Source of the DNA: an uncultured Rubritalea sp.
GTDB taxonomy: Bacteria; Verrucomicrobiota; Verrucomicrobiia; Verrucomicrobiales; Akkermansiaceae
DNA: 34,573 nt
Assembly: GCA_937132085.1 (NCBI GenBank)
Contig: CAKZNV010000114.1
Coordinates: 1 to 34,573 of the forward strand
Reading direction: 5' to 3'
The notes under the pieces were generated by a model. It had not been told where the DNA came from. It saw only the letters and a list, made by a program, of their open reading frames with translations, and did not search any database. Below are positions 1-7,788 of the stretch, piece after piece (the stretch's first letter is position 1; each line of letters opens with the position of its first letter). The position numbers and the translations under genes were made by a program.

Positions 1-82
1 GCTGGAATACGGAGGTGTGAAAGAGAAAAGATTTACAGTCCGAACCACGGTTAGTAGTTGCTATGCGTGGAGCGGAGTGTAA
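1..82 (+). CDS. C-terminal tail of an upstream protein (partial)
   Basis: Reading from base 2, one frame stays open for 26 codons and ends at a TAA at 80-82, 15 bases before the rhomboid start. The peptide ends in YAWSGV. The other two frames stop earlier. This is probably the 3' end of a gene that begins outside the window, but the fragment is too short to name a family. It could also be chance. Confidence 0.4.
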   Translation, partial: LEYGGVKEKRFTVRTTVSSCYAWSGV

Positions 83-97
83 AAGTCTGAGCATTCT

Positions 98-904
98 ATG
101 AGACAATATCCGACAAATAGTAGCTCACGTTTTGCAGAGGCACCTCTGACGAAATGGCTGATGATTGTTTTCCTCGCTACCTTTATAGTCGATATTACTG
201 GGACTGAGGGGCAACGTCGTCTGGAACCTTGGTTGGCTCTGAACAGTTCTAATCTAGTCGAAATCTGGCGTTGGGTCACTTATCCATTAGTCGATCTTCA
301 GGCTGGCGGTTGGTTATTTGGTATGATCACGCTTTACGCTTTTGGACGCATGGTGGAGCAATCGATCGGTTCTCGTAGGTTTGGAGTTTTCATCCTGCTC
401 AGCACAGTGGTGGGTGCTCTCATATTTTCGATTTCTAGCTTTAATTCTGAGTTCCAAATACTCTCAGGCACCACAGGGATCAGTTTCGCTATTATTAGTC
501 TAGCTGCCCTGCTCTATCCAGACCTCACTATCCGGTTGCTCATCCCACCAGTGCCACTGAAAATGAAGACCTTGGCTGTTGGCTTGCTGATTATCGCTGC
601 TGTCATGATGATCGCTCAGAATCGAAATCCAGCCGTGAGCCTCGCTTACCTCAGCGGAGCGGGAGTCGCCTACTTAGTCTCTCGTAAAATGAAGATCTTA
701 GACATCGGTAAATCCAAGATTCACAAAATGCCGAAGAAGAAGGCCAAGAAACGAGCGAAGAAAAAAGGCGGGATGCGACCACGCACAGTCGTCAATATTA
801 AGGAAACGGAAGTGGACAAAATTTTAGACAAAGTATCCCGCGAGGGCATCGGTAACCTGACTGATGAAGAACGAGAAATTTTAAAATTTGCCTCAAAAAA
901 ATGA
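98..904 (+). CDS. Rhomboid-family membrane protein without the catalytic pair (pseudoprotease) with DUF6576-like tail
   Basis: 268 residues. The rhomboid fold is recognisable: WRWVTYP (57-63) matches the conserved WR..TYP, and GRMVEQSIGSRRF (83-95) matches the G..LE..LGSRRF loop between transmembrane helices. Active rhomboids use a Ser in GxSG and a His in a later helix. Here the GxSG position reads GTTG (124-127), putting Thr126 at the serine, and the usual AHLGG reads AYLSG (183-187), putting Tyr184 at the histidine. It is therefore probably not a protease. After about six membrane helices come a very basic linker (about 208-230) and a C-terminal helical segment (about 237-268) resembling DUF6576, which is often attached to rhomboids in this and related phyla. 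The stop overlaps the mazG start (ATGA), so the two are probably cotranscribed. Confidence 0.8.
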   Translation: MRQYPTNSSSRFAEAPLTKWLMIVFLATFIVDITGTEGQRRLEPWLALNSSNLVEIWRWVTYPLVDLQAGGWLFGMITLYAFGRMVEQSIGSRRFGVFILLSTVVGALIFSISSFNSEFQILSGTTGISFAIISLAALLYPDLTIRLLIPPVPLKMKTLAVGLLIIAAVMMIAQNRNPAVSLAYLSGAGVAYLVSRKMKILDIGKSKIHKMPKKKAKKRAKKKGGMRPRTVVNIKETEVDKILDKVSREGIGNLTDEEREILKFASKK

Positions 905-1740
905 CTGATCAAGAGATGATGGAATGCGCTGTGCCTGAACAGCAGATTGATAGATTGAAAGCGATCATGCATCGGCTGAGAGCGCCGGGTGGCTGTCCTT
1001 GGGATGCTGAGCAGACCCACGAGAGTCTCGTTCCCTGCTTGATAGAAGAGGCTTACGAGGTGGTGGATGCGATTAAGCGTAAAGACCATCCGCACTTAGA
1101 AGAAGAGCTGGGTGATCTGCTTTTACAGGTAGTTTTCCATAGTGAGCTGGCGCAGGAAGCTGGCCACTATGATATGAATGATGTGGCGAAAGGTATTTCT
1201 GAGAAGCTAATCCGCAGGCATCCACATGTCTTTGGCGACAGTGTCGTAGCTGGAACTGACGGAGTGCTGAGCCAATGGGATGCGATCAAGCGTCAGGAGA
1301 AAGGTAGTGAGGAAAAGCCTTATCTTCATGGTGTCGGTGATGGTTTACCAGCCATGCTTAAGGCGGCTAAGCTTCAGAAAAAAGCGGGCAAAGTGGGCTT
1401 CGACTGGCCGAGCGCTAAGTCTGTCTTGGAGAAGGTAAAAGAGGAACTAGCTGAGGTGGAAGAGGCCTTTGCCAACTACGAAGAAGGTGGCGAAGTGCCG
1501 GATGAGTTGGAGGCCGAGATCGGCGACCTACTTTTCGTCACGGTCAATGTAGCTCGTAAACTCGGGGTGAATCCAGAGGTTGCTGTTGACAGAACGAATC
1601 ACAAATTCATGGATCGTTTCGGCAAATTAGAGTCTCGTCTAAAAGCCAAAGGAATTTCACTAGCCGACGCCACTATGGAACAGATGGACGCCGAGTGGAA
1701 TAAGGCTAGAAATGAAGATCAAGGGAGATCTACAGACTAA
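901..1740 (+). CDS. mazG: Nucleoside triphosphate pyrophosphohydrolase MazG
   Basis: 279 residues, slightly longer than the roughly 263 of E. coli MazG. MazG hydrolyses NTPs and dNTPs to monophosphates and pyrophosphate in the cytoplasm, acting in pool cleaning and nucleotide signalling. Both MazG repeats are present. The first carries LRAPGGCPWDAEQTHESL, then an E..E (IEEAYEVVDAI) and EELGDLLLQVVFHSELA. The second carries EELAEVEEA and EIGDLLFVTVNVARKLG. The metal-binding Glu and Asp residues look intact. The ATG sits in an ATGA overlap with the rhomboid stop, so translational coupling decides this start; no Shine-Dalgarno sequence is visible. Its 3' end converges on the TonB receptor gene with 11 bases between, with no room for a separate terminator. 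Confidence 0.93.
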   Translation: MTDQEMMECAVPEQQIDRLKAIMHRLRAPGGCPWDAEQTHESLVPCLIEEAYEVVDAIKRKDHPHLEEELGDLLLQVVFHSELAQEAGHYDMNDVAKGISEKLIRRHPHVFGDSVVAGTDGVLSQWDAIKRQEKGSEEKPYLHGVGDGLPAMLKAAKLQKKAGKVGFDWPSAKSVLEKVKEELAEVEEAFANYEEGGEVPDELEAEIGDLLFVTVNVARKLGVNPEVAVDRTNHKFMDRFGKLESRLKAKGISLADATMEQMDAEWNKARNEDQGRSTD

Positions 1741-1751
1741 CGAAAGCTTTT

Positions 1752-3851
1752 CTACCAAGATGTTGAGAAACCAATACCATAGGTTCTTGGCTGGTTCATT
1801 TTAGTAAATACTCCTGAGCCCAGACCTGAAGCATCTATTCTACCGAGTGCATAGTCTTTTCCAAGCAGATTGCTTCCAAAGACATACACATCCCAGTTGT
1901 CCCACTTATAGCCGAGCTTAGCATTCACGTTGAATCTCTGCTCAAGCTTGGTGGCATCTGGACTAGTTACTTGAGTGTAGGAACTGCTAGCAAATGAAAA
2001 TTGAGAAGTCCCATAGAACCCTGTGTCCGGCACATAGCCAAGCACAAGGCTACTAGATAGTTTGGGGGCATTGGGAAAGCGTTGCCCGCTTAAATCAGCA
2101 CCATTTAAGGTCAAATCTGTGAACTTAGTATGAGTATAATTAACAGAAAAATCAACAATGACATCGTCAATAGGCTCCCAGATTACTTGAGCTTCAATCC
2201 CGTATTTTTCACCTCTACCAGAGTTTTGCACCAGCACATCAATATCAGGAATGCCTCCTGTGACTGAAACTGGCACTTGCATGTCATTCAGCTTATTAAA
2301 GAACACTGATGAGCTTAGCCGCAGCGAGTCACTTGGTCTTGACTTATAATAAAGCTCTATATCATTACTGTATTCTGGGCTGTAGACCTGAGTTAGCCCC
2401 AGAGTTGGAGCGTATGACACACCGCCTCCTCGATAATTGCGAGATGCTTTAAGACCAAATGTTGTCTCATCACCCGGAGTCCACACGAGAGCTAGGGATG
2501 GGAGTAGATCAGTGTAATTAGTTTTGTCTCTGGAGAGAGTGAGTGGTGAGAGAGCCGTGATAGCTCTACTGGAGAGATCTCTATCCTCATAGTTAACCCT
2601 TAACCCACTGACAATGTGCCAGTTTGAGTTTATAGCATAGTCATCCTTTGCATAGAGAGCATGGATGTTCACCTTTTCTCTCGCTGAGCTACTAAAGGGA
2701 ATACCTGCACCCACTAGCCCTGAACCATCGAAACCCACTTCGTAATTACTATGTTGAAAATAATACCCCATTGACCAGATGTGTTTGTCTGTCTCTCCTT
2801 TAATGTTAAATTCATTGGTCAGGTGACGTTCATCAACATCATGATTAGTAAACCATGGTAGAAGAGCAGTCCCATCTAAATCAATGATCGATTCTACATT
2901 CAGAAAGCTTATTCCAAATGTATTGGTAAATTGTATATCCGAAGGACTCAAGTGACTAAATTTAAGAGTCCCCAGCCAATGATCCGCGGGATAGGAAGTC
3001 AGAGTATTCGCATCTATTTTACGATCGTTCTCAGAGAGCCCTCCGAACGCTCTTACTGAACCAAATGGATTTGAATGAGATTGGTCATGCTTCAGAGTAG
3101 CGTGTAATTCAGTTTTATTATCCTTCGATGTCCACAACCCTTGAGCTTCATAAATGTGTCTATCTATACGAGACCATGCATCAGTATTAAGTGTCGTGTT
3201 CTCTACAAATCCATCTGAAGCAATTCTCTGATAGCTAAACTTTAGAGCTGTCTGATCATTTACTTTGAAGTTCTGCTCTATCCCACTTTTGAAAGTATTA
3301 AACCTTCCATACTCAGCATACAGAGATCCTGAGTTATCAAACCTTGGCAACGCTGATTGATAGAGAATGACCCCTCCCAGTGCATTTGGTCCATAGGTAT
3401 TTGACTGACCTCCATAGAGAACATTAATCGAGCCTAGCCCCCATGTTTGCTGTGGTAGATACCTAGAAGTAGCGTTGGAAATAGGAACTCCATTCACCAT
3501 AGAAGTAATCACCGCATTTGAACGAGTGCCAAAGTAACCCAAAACGTTATCATTGTTTAATCCTCTAATACTGAGCTGTCCAGCCGTCGGATTCCCCAGA
3601 TAACCTCCAGCCAAAGAGATGAAATCATGCTCAGATTTGACATTGAGTTTTCTGAGGAAATCTCCTGAATAGGCTGTGGAGCTACCTTCAGTATCTAACC
3701 ATGATTTATGCAATTTATCTGCATAAACAGTGGAGACTCCAAGATCTTCAAGCGGCAGTCGTTGCTCCTGTCCGTTTACAAAGCAAATATTTATTGAGAC
3801 TGTGCAAATGATCGCTAATAGTAGCGTGAGGTTATTAAGCATAAAATTCAT
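1752..3851 (-). CDS. TonB-dependent outer-membrane receptor
   Basis: 699 residues with an N-terminal signal peptide (hydrophobic core 5-25, cleavage likely near VNGQ). A plug domain follows (about 45-170) with typical motifs: LSIRGLNNDN, VNGVPISN, INVLYGGQSNTYGPNALGGVI. The rest is a 22-strand-type barrel with alternating aromatic and polar strands, ending in SFSTSW-like residues (GFSTSW) with a terminal aromatic. This family imports siderophores, cobalamin, metals or glycans across the outer membrane using TonB energy. The substrate cannot be read from the sequence. No clear TonB box and no CarboxypepD-like extension is seen. No tonB, exbB or exbD lies in the window. It is divergent from the two-component kinase at 3964, and the 112-bp gap holds three copies of a shared motif, so regulation by that system is a reasonable inference. 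Confidence 0.92.
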   Translation of the reverse strand: MNFMLNNLTLLLAIICTVSINICFVNGQEQRLPLEDLGVSTVYADKLHKSWLDTEGSSTAYSGDFLRKLNVKSEHDFISLAGGYLGNPTAGQLSIRGLNNDNVLGYFGTRSNAVITSMVNGVPISNATSRYLPQQTWGLGSINVLYGGQSNTYGPNALGGVILYQSALPRFDNSGSLYAEYGRFNTFKSGIEQNFKVNDQTALKFSYQRIASDGFVENTTLNTDAWSRIDRHIYEAQGLWTSKDNKTELHATLKHDQSHSNPFGSVRAFGGLSENDRKIDANTLTSYPADHWLGTLKFSHLSPSDIQFTNTFGISFLNVESIIDLDGTALLPWFTNHDVDERHLTNEFNIKGETDKHIWSMGYYFQHSNYEVGFDGSGLVGAGIPFSSSAREKVNIHALYAKDDYAINSNWHIVSGLRVNYEDRDLSSRAITALSPLTLSRDKTNYTDLLPSLALVWTPGDETTFGLKASRNYRGGGVSYAPTLGLTQVYSPEYSNDIELYYKSRPSDSLRLSSSVFFNKLNDMQVPVSVTGGIPDIDVLVQNSGRGEKYGIEAQVIWEPIDDVIVDFSVNYTHTKFTDLTLNGADLSGQRFPNAPKLSSSLVLGYVPDTGFYGTSQFSFASSSYTQVTSPDATKLEQRFNVNAKLGYKWDNWDVYVFGSNLLGKDYALGRIDASGLGSGVFTKMNQPRTYGIGFSTSW

Positions 3852-3863
3852 ACTAGAGATCTG

Positions 3864-3953
3864 ACTAAGTCATTCAAGGTTCTATTGCATAGGTGATTCA
3901 CTTATTTTATAGGAATTCATACACAGCTTTGCATAATAGGTGATAGACTAAGA
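3864..3953. promoter_or_regulatory. Three copies of an imperfect dyad motif between the receptor and kinase genes
   Basis: Three related 18-base sites lie in the divergent promoter region. The site at 3889-3906 reads ATAGGTGATTCACTTATT and contains a perfect GTGA-T-TCAC dyad. The site at 3936-3953 reads ATAGGTGATAGACTAAGA. On the minus strand, 3881-3864 reads AACCTTGAATGACTTAGT. The first two are preceded by the same TTGCAT (3885-3890 and 3929-3934), so they form direct repeats about 47 bp apart. A fourth site lies at 6328-6345. They could be operators for the response regulator encoded at 5631. That link is inferred from position only. Confidence 0.45.
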
Positions 3954-3963
3954 AGGTAAATTT

Positions 3964-5634
3964 ATGAAGTCAGAAGAGAGTCAAGAATACGGTTATGTTT
4001 CAGGAAGAGTATCAGCTACTTTTATTGAGGCCGCTATACAATGTGGAGTTTCTGAGACTGCGCTAAAATCTACTATGCTCTGGAATAGCTTCGAAAGCTG
4101 TTGTGATAGAAAATGTCTTTGCTATTGGAATGATTTGATCAAATTAATCGACTGCACTTATGAACAACTAAGCGGAGCTGAGGGGCTTCGTCTGATAGGC
4201 AATACGATGATAGGAATCTTATCGGACTCAGCATACAGGAAGTGGGTGAGTAAAATGATTTCTATCAAATGGGCTACTAAATTATTGGGCAACCATTCCT
4301 ATAACTTTATAAACATGGAACCCAACTGCAAAGTCTATGATGACCACGCAGAAATGCATGTTAAAATGAAACACCCTGGCGATGAGTTTAGTAAAAATTT
4401 CATTTATCTTAGTGAAGGTATCATCGAATCCATGCCGACTATGCTAGGCTATAACAAAATGAAATCCGTAGTATTTGATATCGATCTTACTGATGATAAT
4501 TTAGCTCCAAGAGAACTAATTTACAGAGCGTATTTCCCATCTAGAAGAAACATTTTTCAATACACTAGCCATCTATTTAAAACTATCTTCATTAGAAGCC
4601 ACAACCAGAAGTTACTAGGCGATCACACCTCAGAAATTAACCATCAAGCTACTCAAAACCGAGAAAAGCTAAACTCACTTTATGGACTAATAGACAATAT
4701 CCAAGAGGCTGTATTGATCATACGTGGCGATCACGTTCTCACCCAGAACTCAGCTCTTAGTATCCTGAGCGAAGGTAACGATCTGACAAACTGGCAAGAT
4801 TACTTTGTAGAACCAACAGTGATTTTAGACCTCCTGATTCATCACCTCAGATCCCCTTCTAACACTCATTGTAAAACTCTTCTAAAACGAAACAAAACTA
4901 CCAATATTGAGGTAATCATCTATGTAACCTCTGCCAAGCAGGTTGGTTCTTCTATCGAAGCGATTCTTAGAATCCATGAAGCAACTATGCTCGGAGATCC
5001 TAATGAAATAATGTCACTTGCTAGAGAAAAAGAACGTAAGAGTATAGCCAGAGATATCCATGATAGCCTAGGCCAGCTCCTCACTGCCACCTCTTTCCAA
5101 CTCGCCACACTAGAGCTGACCGAAGAAGATAAAACCCGATCCAACAAAATCGCACAAATTTCACAAATGGTCAGAGAAATTACTCTCTACTCAAGAAAGT
5201 TCACTCGACAACTAGACCTACTTATCGATGAATGTGAAACGATCTACGATGTGGTAGAACTGATACGCGAAGAATTTTCGATAATAGCGGGTATCCAGGT
5301 GAGAAACAAAATGAAACCTCAGTTCCACTTAGACCATCCTGAAGCACTTAGGCATATCGGCTACATCCTACAGGAAGCGATGAATAATGCCTTCCGACAT
5401 GGAAAAGCATCCCAAATAGTCGTATCCAGCAGCGAAGATGAAGACACGCGGACTCTCTGCATCATAGACAACGGCTCAGGCATGGTAGAAGTAGCAGCTA
5501 GAGTCGGACTAGGACTTAGAAGCATGGAGCATCGGATTAAAAAAATAGGAGGAAACATGAGATGCTTTAATGGGGACGATAAAGGAGCGATTATAGAATG
5601 TAAATTTAACAAAGATAAGGAGACAGAGTCATGA
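3964..5634 (+). CDS. NarL/DegS-type sensor histidine kinase, cytoplasmic
   Basis: 556 residues without a signal peptide or membrane helix, so a soluble sensor. The C-terminal third is clear: a HisKA_3 dimerisation segment with ARDIHDSLGQ (phospho-accepting His366) and a HATPase_c domain with EAMNNAFRHG (N box starting Glu471), DNGSGM and GLGLRSMEHRI. The N-terminal 200 residues faintly resemble the arabinose-binding-like domain of some AraC regulators, but I cannot assign them. They carry a cysteine cluster, Cys46, 47, 51 and 53 (CCDRKCLC), plus Cys27 and Cys64, which could bind metal or sense redox. Residues about 235-345 look PAS-like. An AGAAGG seven bases before the ATG is a plausible ribosome site. 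The gene overlaps its response regulator by ATGA and diverges from the TonB receptor. Confidence 0.88.
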   Translation: MKSEESQEYGYVSGRVSATFIEAAIQCGVSETALKSTMLWNSFESCCDRKCLCYWNDLIKLIDCTYEQLSGAEGLRLIGNTMIGILSDSAYRKWVSKMISIKWATKLLGNHSYNFINMEPNCKVYDDHAEMHVKMKHPGDEFSKNFIYLSEGIIESMPTMLGYNKMKSVVFDIDLTDDNLAPRELIYRAYFPSRRNIFQYTSHLFKTIFIRSHNQKLLGDHTSEINHQATQNREKLNSLYGLIDNIQEAVLIIRGDHVLTQNSALSILSEGNDLTNWQDYFVEPTVILDLLIHHLRSPSNTHCKTLLKRNKTTNIEVIIYVTSAKQVGSSIEAILRIHEATMLGDPNEIMSLAREKERKSIARDIHDSLGQLLTATSFQLATLELTEEDKTRSNKIAQISQMVREITLYSRKFTRQLDLLIDECETIYDVVELIREEFSIIAGIQVRNKMKPQFHLDHPEALRHIGYILQEAMNNAFRHGKASQIVVSSSEDEDTRTLCIIDNGSGMVEVAARVGLGLRSMEHRIKKIGGNMRCFNGDDKGAIIECKFNKDKETES

Positions 5635-6266
5635 AAAAAACATTTTTAATTACTGATGATCACCCTATGGTAAGGGCTGGTATTATTTCACTGGTGAGAG
5701 TCTTTTACCCTGATGCGATTTTCCACGAAGCTGAGACAATAAATCAAGCCAAGGCGCAGCTCGATAAACACCCTGTAGACTGTGCCCTACTAGATTACAA
5801 ACTAGGAGCTGAGCATGTTATCTCTCTTATCCCTCATATCCAACATTACTTTCCAGAAGTGAAGATGCTCGTTATCTCAATGATGGATTCCAGAGAAGTC
5901 GGCGCAGCCTGTATCAAGGCTGGAGCACACGGATTCCTCCACAAAGCAGCCCACCCAGACGAAGTGAGAACAGCTATAGAAACCGTCCTGTCTGGCAGAG
6001 TCTACGCCAGCATCGAGGTCTCTCGAAAGCTCTTTAGTCCTGAAAAAAATGAAACCACACTCGGTGATCTCACCAAACGGGAAATGGAAGTCTTTTCCCT
6101 TCTCGGGCAAGGCTCCAAAGTCAGCAAAATTGCGAGCCAGCTAGGCATCAGCGTGAAGACTGTAGAAGCACACCGTGACCACATTAAAAACAAACTAAGC
6201 ATAGACACCGCCGCCCAGCTCATGATCAAAGCCTCTAAATGGCTCGATGATCAGAGTAGTTTGTAG
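5631..6266 (+). CDS. NarL/FixJ-family response regulator
   Basis: 211 residues. The receiver domain (about 1-120) has the acidic pair Asp9-Asp10, the phospho-acceptor Asp55 in ALLDYKLG, and a Lys in GFLHKAA. The output domain (about 145-210) is a LuxR-type helix-turn-helix with LTKREMEVFSLLGQG, SKIASQLGISVKTVEAHRDHIKNKL. It should be phosphorylated by the kinase encoded just upstream and act as a DNA-binding transcription factor. The start ATG is in an ATGA overlap with the kinase stop, and AAGGAG nine bases upstream is one of the few strong Shine-Dalgarno sequences in the window. Likely targets are the divergent TonB receptor and the PEP-CTERM genes that follow, because both have the same motif upstream. 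Confidence 0.93.
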   Translation: MKKTFLITDDHPMVRAGIISLVRVFYPDAIFHEAETINQAKAQLDKHPVDCALLDYKLGAEHVISLIPHIQHYFPEVKMLVISMMDSREVGAACIKAGAHGFLHKAAHPDEVRTAIETVLSGRVYASIEVSRKLFSPEKNETTLGDLTKREMEVFSLLGQGSKVSKIASQLGISVKTVEAHRDHIKNKLSIDTAAQLMIKASKWLDDQSSL

Positions 6267-6327
6267 CTTTAAAGAAGATCACCCTCTTCCCTATTTGTTA
6301 AACCTATATTCATTACCTAAGGCTTCA

Positions 6328-6345
6328 ATAGGTGAATGACTTAAG
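6328..6345 (+). promoter_or_regulatory. Fourth copy of the shared dyad motif, upstream of the PEP-CTERM genes
   Basis: ATAGGTGAATGACTTAAG matches the site at 3889-3906 in 14 of 18 positions, and shares the exact 11 bases TGAATGACTTA with the minus-strand site at 3864-3881. Weaker AGGTG-containing stretches follow: GTTTCACCTA at 6355-6364 and ATAGGTGCAG at 6372-6381. It lies about 130 bases before the first PEP-CTERM start, in a region with no other visible function. Confidence 0.4.
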
Positions 6346-6405
6346 CGTCTTCTTGTTTCACCTACATAAAGATAGGTGCAGCAATCCGATGTGTTGAAAG
6401 TCTAG

Positions 6406-6471
6406 CTATGTATGATTGATAAAGATTCCACTGAACAATTTAATATTTCAGTGATCTTTCAAACTACATAG
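6406..6471 (+). other. Large inverted repeat just upstream of the first PEP-CTERM start codon
   Basis: CTATGTA (6406-6412) pairs with TACATAG (6465-6471), AAAGAT (6421-6426) with ATCTTT (6454-6459), and CACTGAA (6429-6435) with TTCAGTG (6447-6453), leaving an 11-base AT-rich loop. The foot ends six bases before the ATG at 6478. No T-run follows, so it does not look like an intrinsic terminator. It could be a 5' leader structure that controls translation or mRNA stability, or a binding site as DNA. Confidence 0.5.
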
Positions 6472-6477
6472 ATAGAC

Positions 6478-7116
6478 ATGAAAACAACAAAGATAGAACT
6501 TACAAAAAAAACCTTCAATCATCTCAAGCCAACACTATTAATCACGTCGATGCTAGCATTTACTAGTATAGCGAAAGGGGCTATTATTTGGGAAGTCGTC
6601 CAAGACTTAGATGGAGACGGGGTGACGGTTACGAAGACCGGGTCATTTGCCTCCGATCACGTAGGAGTCAATAATGGAACACAGGGCTCAAATGGAGGAT
6701 CGACAGGCAACGTAATTTTATTTGGTCATGGTGCAGGTAATCCAAATTTAGCTCAATTCAACACTGCTGATGCTACACAATCAGGTTTCTCTCAATATAA
6801 CACTTGGGATTACACAGGGAATCATTTTGGTTTTAATGGATTCTCTCTTTATTGGAACTTTGATTTATTTGGCGCTGAGTTATCTGCAGCAGAATCAGGA
6901 ATTATTGCTGGCGAGTTACGTTCGAACTCTGGAACCATACAAAGCATTTTTGGCCCTAGCTTCGATGCCAGTCACGCTGATATTGAGGTTTGGTCGTCTG
7001 GAAGCAACCCGAACGACAAAATCATAGTCAGCTTCAACCCTGTCCCTGAGCCCTCATCAACCACTTTGGTTGGTTTCGCCTCACTTGGCTTAATTCTACG
7101 TAGAAAACGCCAATAA
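6478..7116 (+). CDS. PEP-CTERM sorting domain protein
   Basis: 212 residues. It begins with a long signal peptide (about 1-34, hydrophobic LLITSMLAFTSIA). The secreted body is rich in Gly, Asn and Ser with no domain I recognise. The tail is a PEP-CTERM signal: VPEPSS, a hydrophobic stretch (TTLVGFASLGLIL) and a basic end (RRKRQ). Such proteins are recognised by an exosortase, cleaved at the PEP motif and delivered to the surface or to extracellular matrix. No exosortase gene is in the window. The gene is first of a probable three-gene set with 7143 and 7789 (gaps of 26 and 16 bases). No Shine-Dalgarno sequence is present; an inverted repeat ends just before the start. Confidence 0.85.
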   Translation: MKTTKIELTKKTFNHLKPTLLITSMLAFTSIAKGAIIWEVVQDLDGDGVTVTKTGSFASDHVGVNNGTQGSNGGSTGNVILFGHGAGNPNLAQFNTADATQSGFSQYNTWDYTGNHFGFNGFSLYWNFDLFGAELSAAESGIIAGELRSNSGTIQSIFGPSFDASHADIEVWSSGSNPNDKIIVSFNPVPEPSSTTLVGFASLGLILRRKRQ

Positions 7117-7142
7117 TCTCAACATGAGACTAAAATACTAAC

Positions 7143-7772
7143 ATGAAAACACCTCTAATCACTTACTTATCTCTCGGGATTCTTACTGTATCAAATGCAG
7201 CCACAACCGCATTTGTCTTTGATAACAGCGTCGGAGTTTTTGCTGACGGCTTAAATAATGGAGACTCTCTTACTGAAGATGGTATCACTCTTACTTTTTC
7301 TGATGTTGTGACTTCCAATGGCTCTGCATTTGGAGAGATTGAAGGGGTAGGAATACTACTAACAGGTGTATTAGATCCCACGTATACAGACGTCATTAGT
7401 TTCAGCATCACATTCAGCCAGAGAGTGCAGATTCTGACCTACGACATTGGAGCTAGAGAAGATGTTCCAGTAAGCAGCAGCTTTAATCTAACAGGTAGTA
7501 ACGGCACATCTGGTAACAATGTCATCCCATTTATCTCAGGTGCAACAACGACAGAGCTGCAGCTCAGTTTTGATAAAGGGACGATACCTTTTTTTGAAGC
7601 GAACCAAGCCTACTCATTCACCCACAATCTACCAAATAATGGTTCGGACGCTCTGTTTAATCTAGAGGAACTGGCAGTTGAGGCTGTCCCTGAGCCTTCA
7701 TCATCTTTGCTAATAGGTCTAGGCAGCTTTGCTCTAATGTCACGTAGAACTCGGAGAAAACTAAACTCTTAG
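7143..7772 (+). CDS. PEP-CTERM sorting domain protein
   Basis: 209 residues. The signal peptide is about residues 1-20 (LSLGILTVSNA). The middle is predicted to be beta-rich and acidic, with no recognised catalytic motif. The C-terminus is VPEPSSS, then LLIGLGSFALM, then SRRTRRK, a standard PEP-CTERM tripartite tail. It is not an obvious paralogue of the preceding PEP-CTERM protein outside the tail, so the two may be different matrix or surface proteins delivered by the same route. The gene is 26 bases downstream of the first PEP-CTERM gene and 16 bases before the barrel gene. No ribosome site is visible. Confidence 0.85.
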   Translation: MKTPLITYLSLGILTVSNAATTAFVFDNSVGVFADGLNNGDSLTEDGITLTFSDVVTSNGSAFGEIEGVGILLTGVLDPTYTDVISFSITFSQRVQILTYDIGAREDVPVSSSFNLTGSNGTSGNNVIPFISGATTTELQLSFDKGTIPFFEANQAYSFTHNLPNNGSDALFNLEELAVEAVPEPSSSLLIGLGSFALMSRRTRRKLNS

Positions 7773-7788
7773 AAATTTAAAATCTCTT

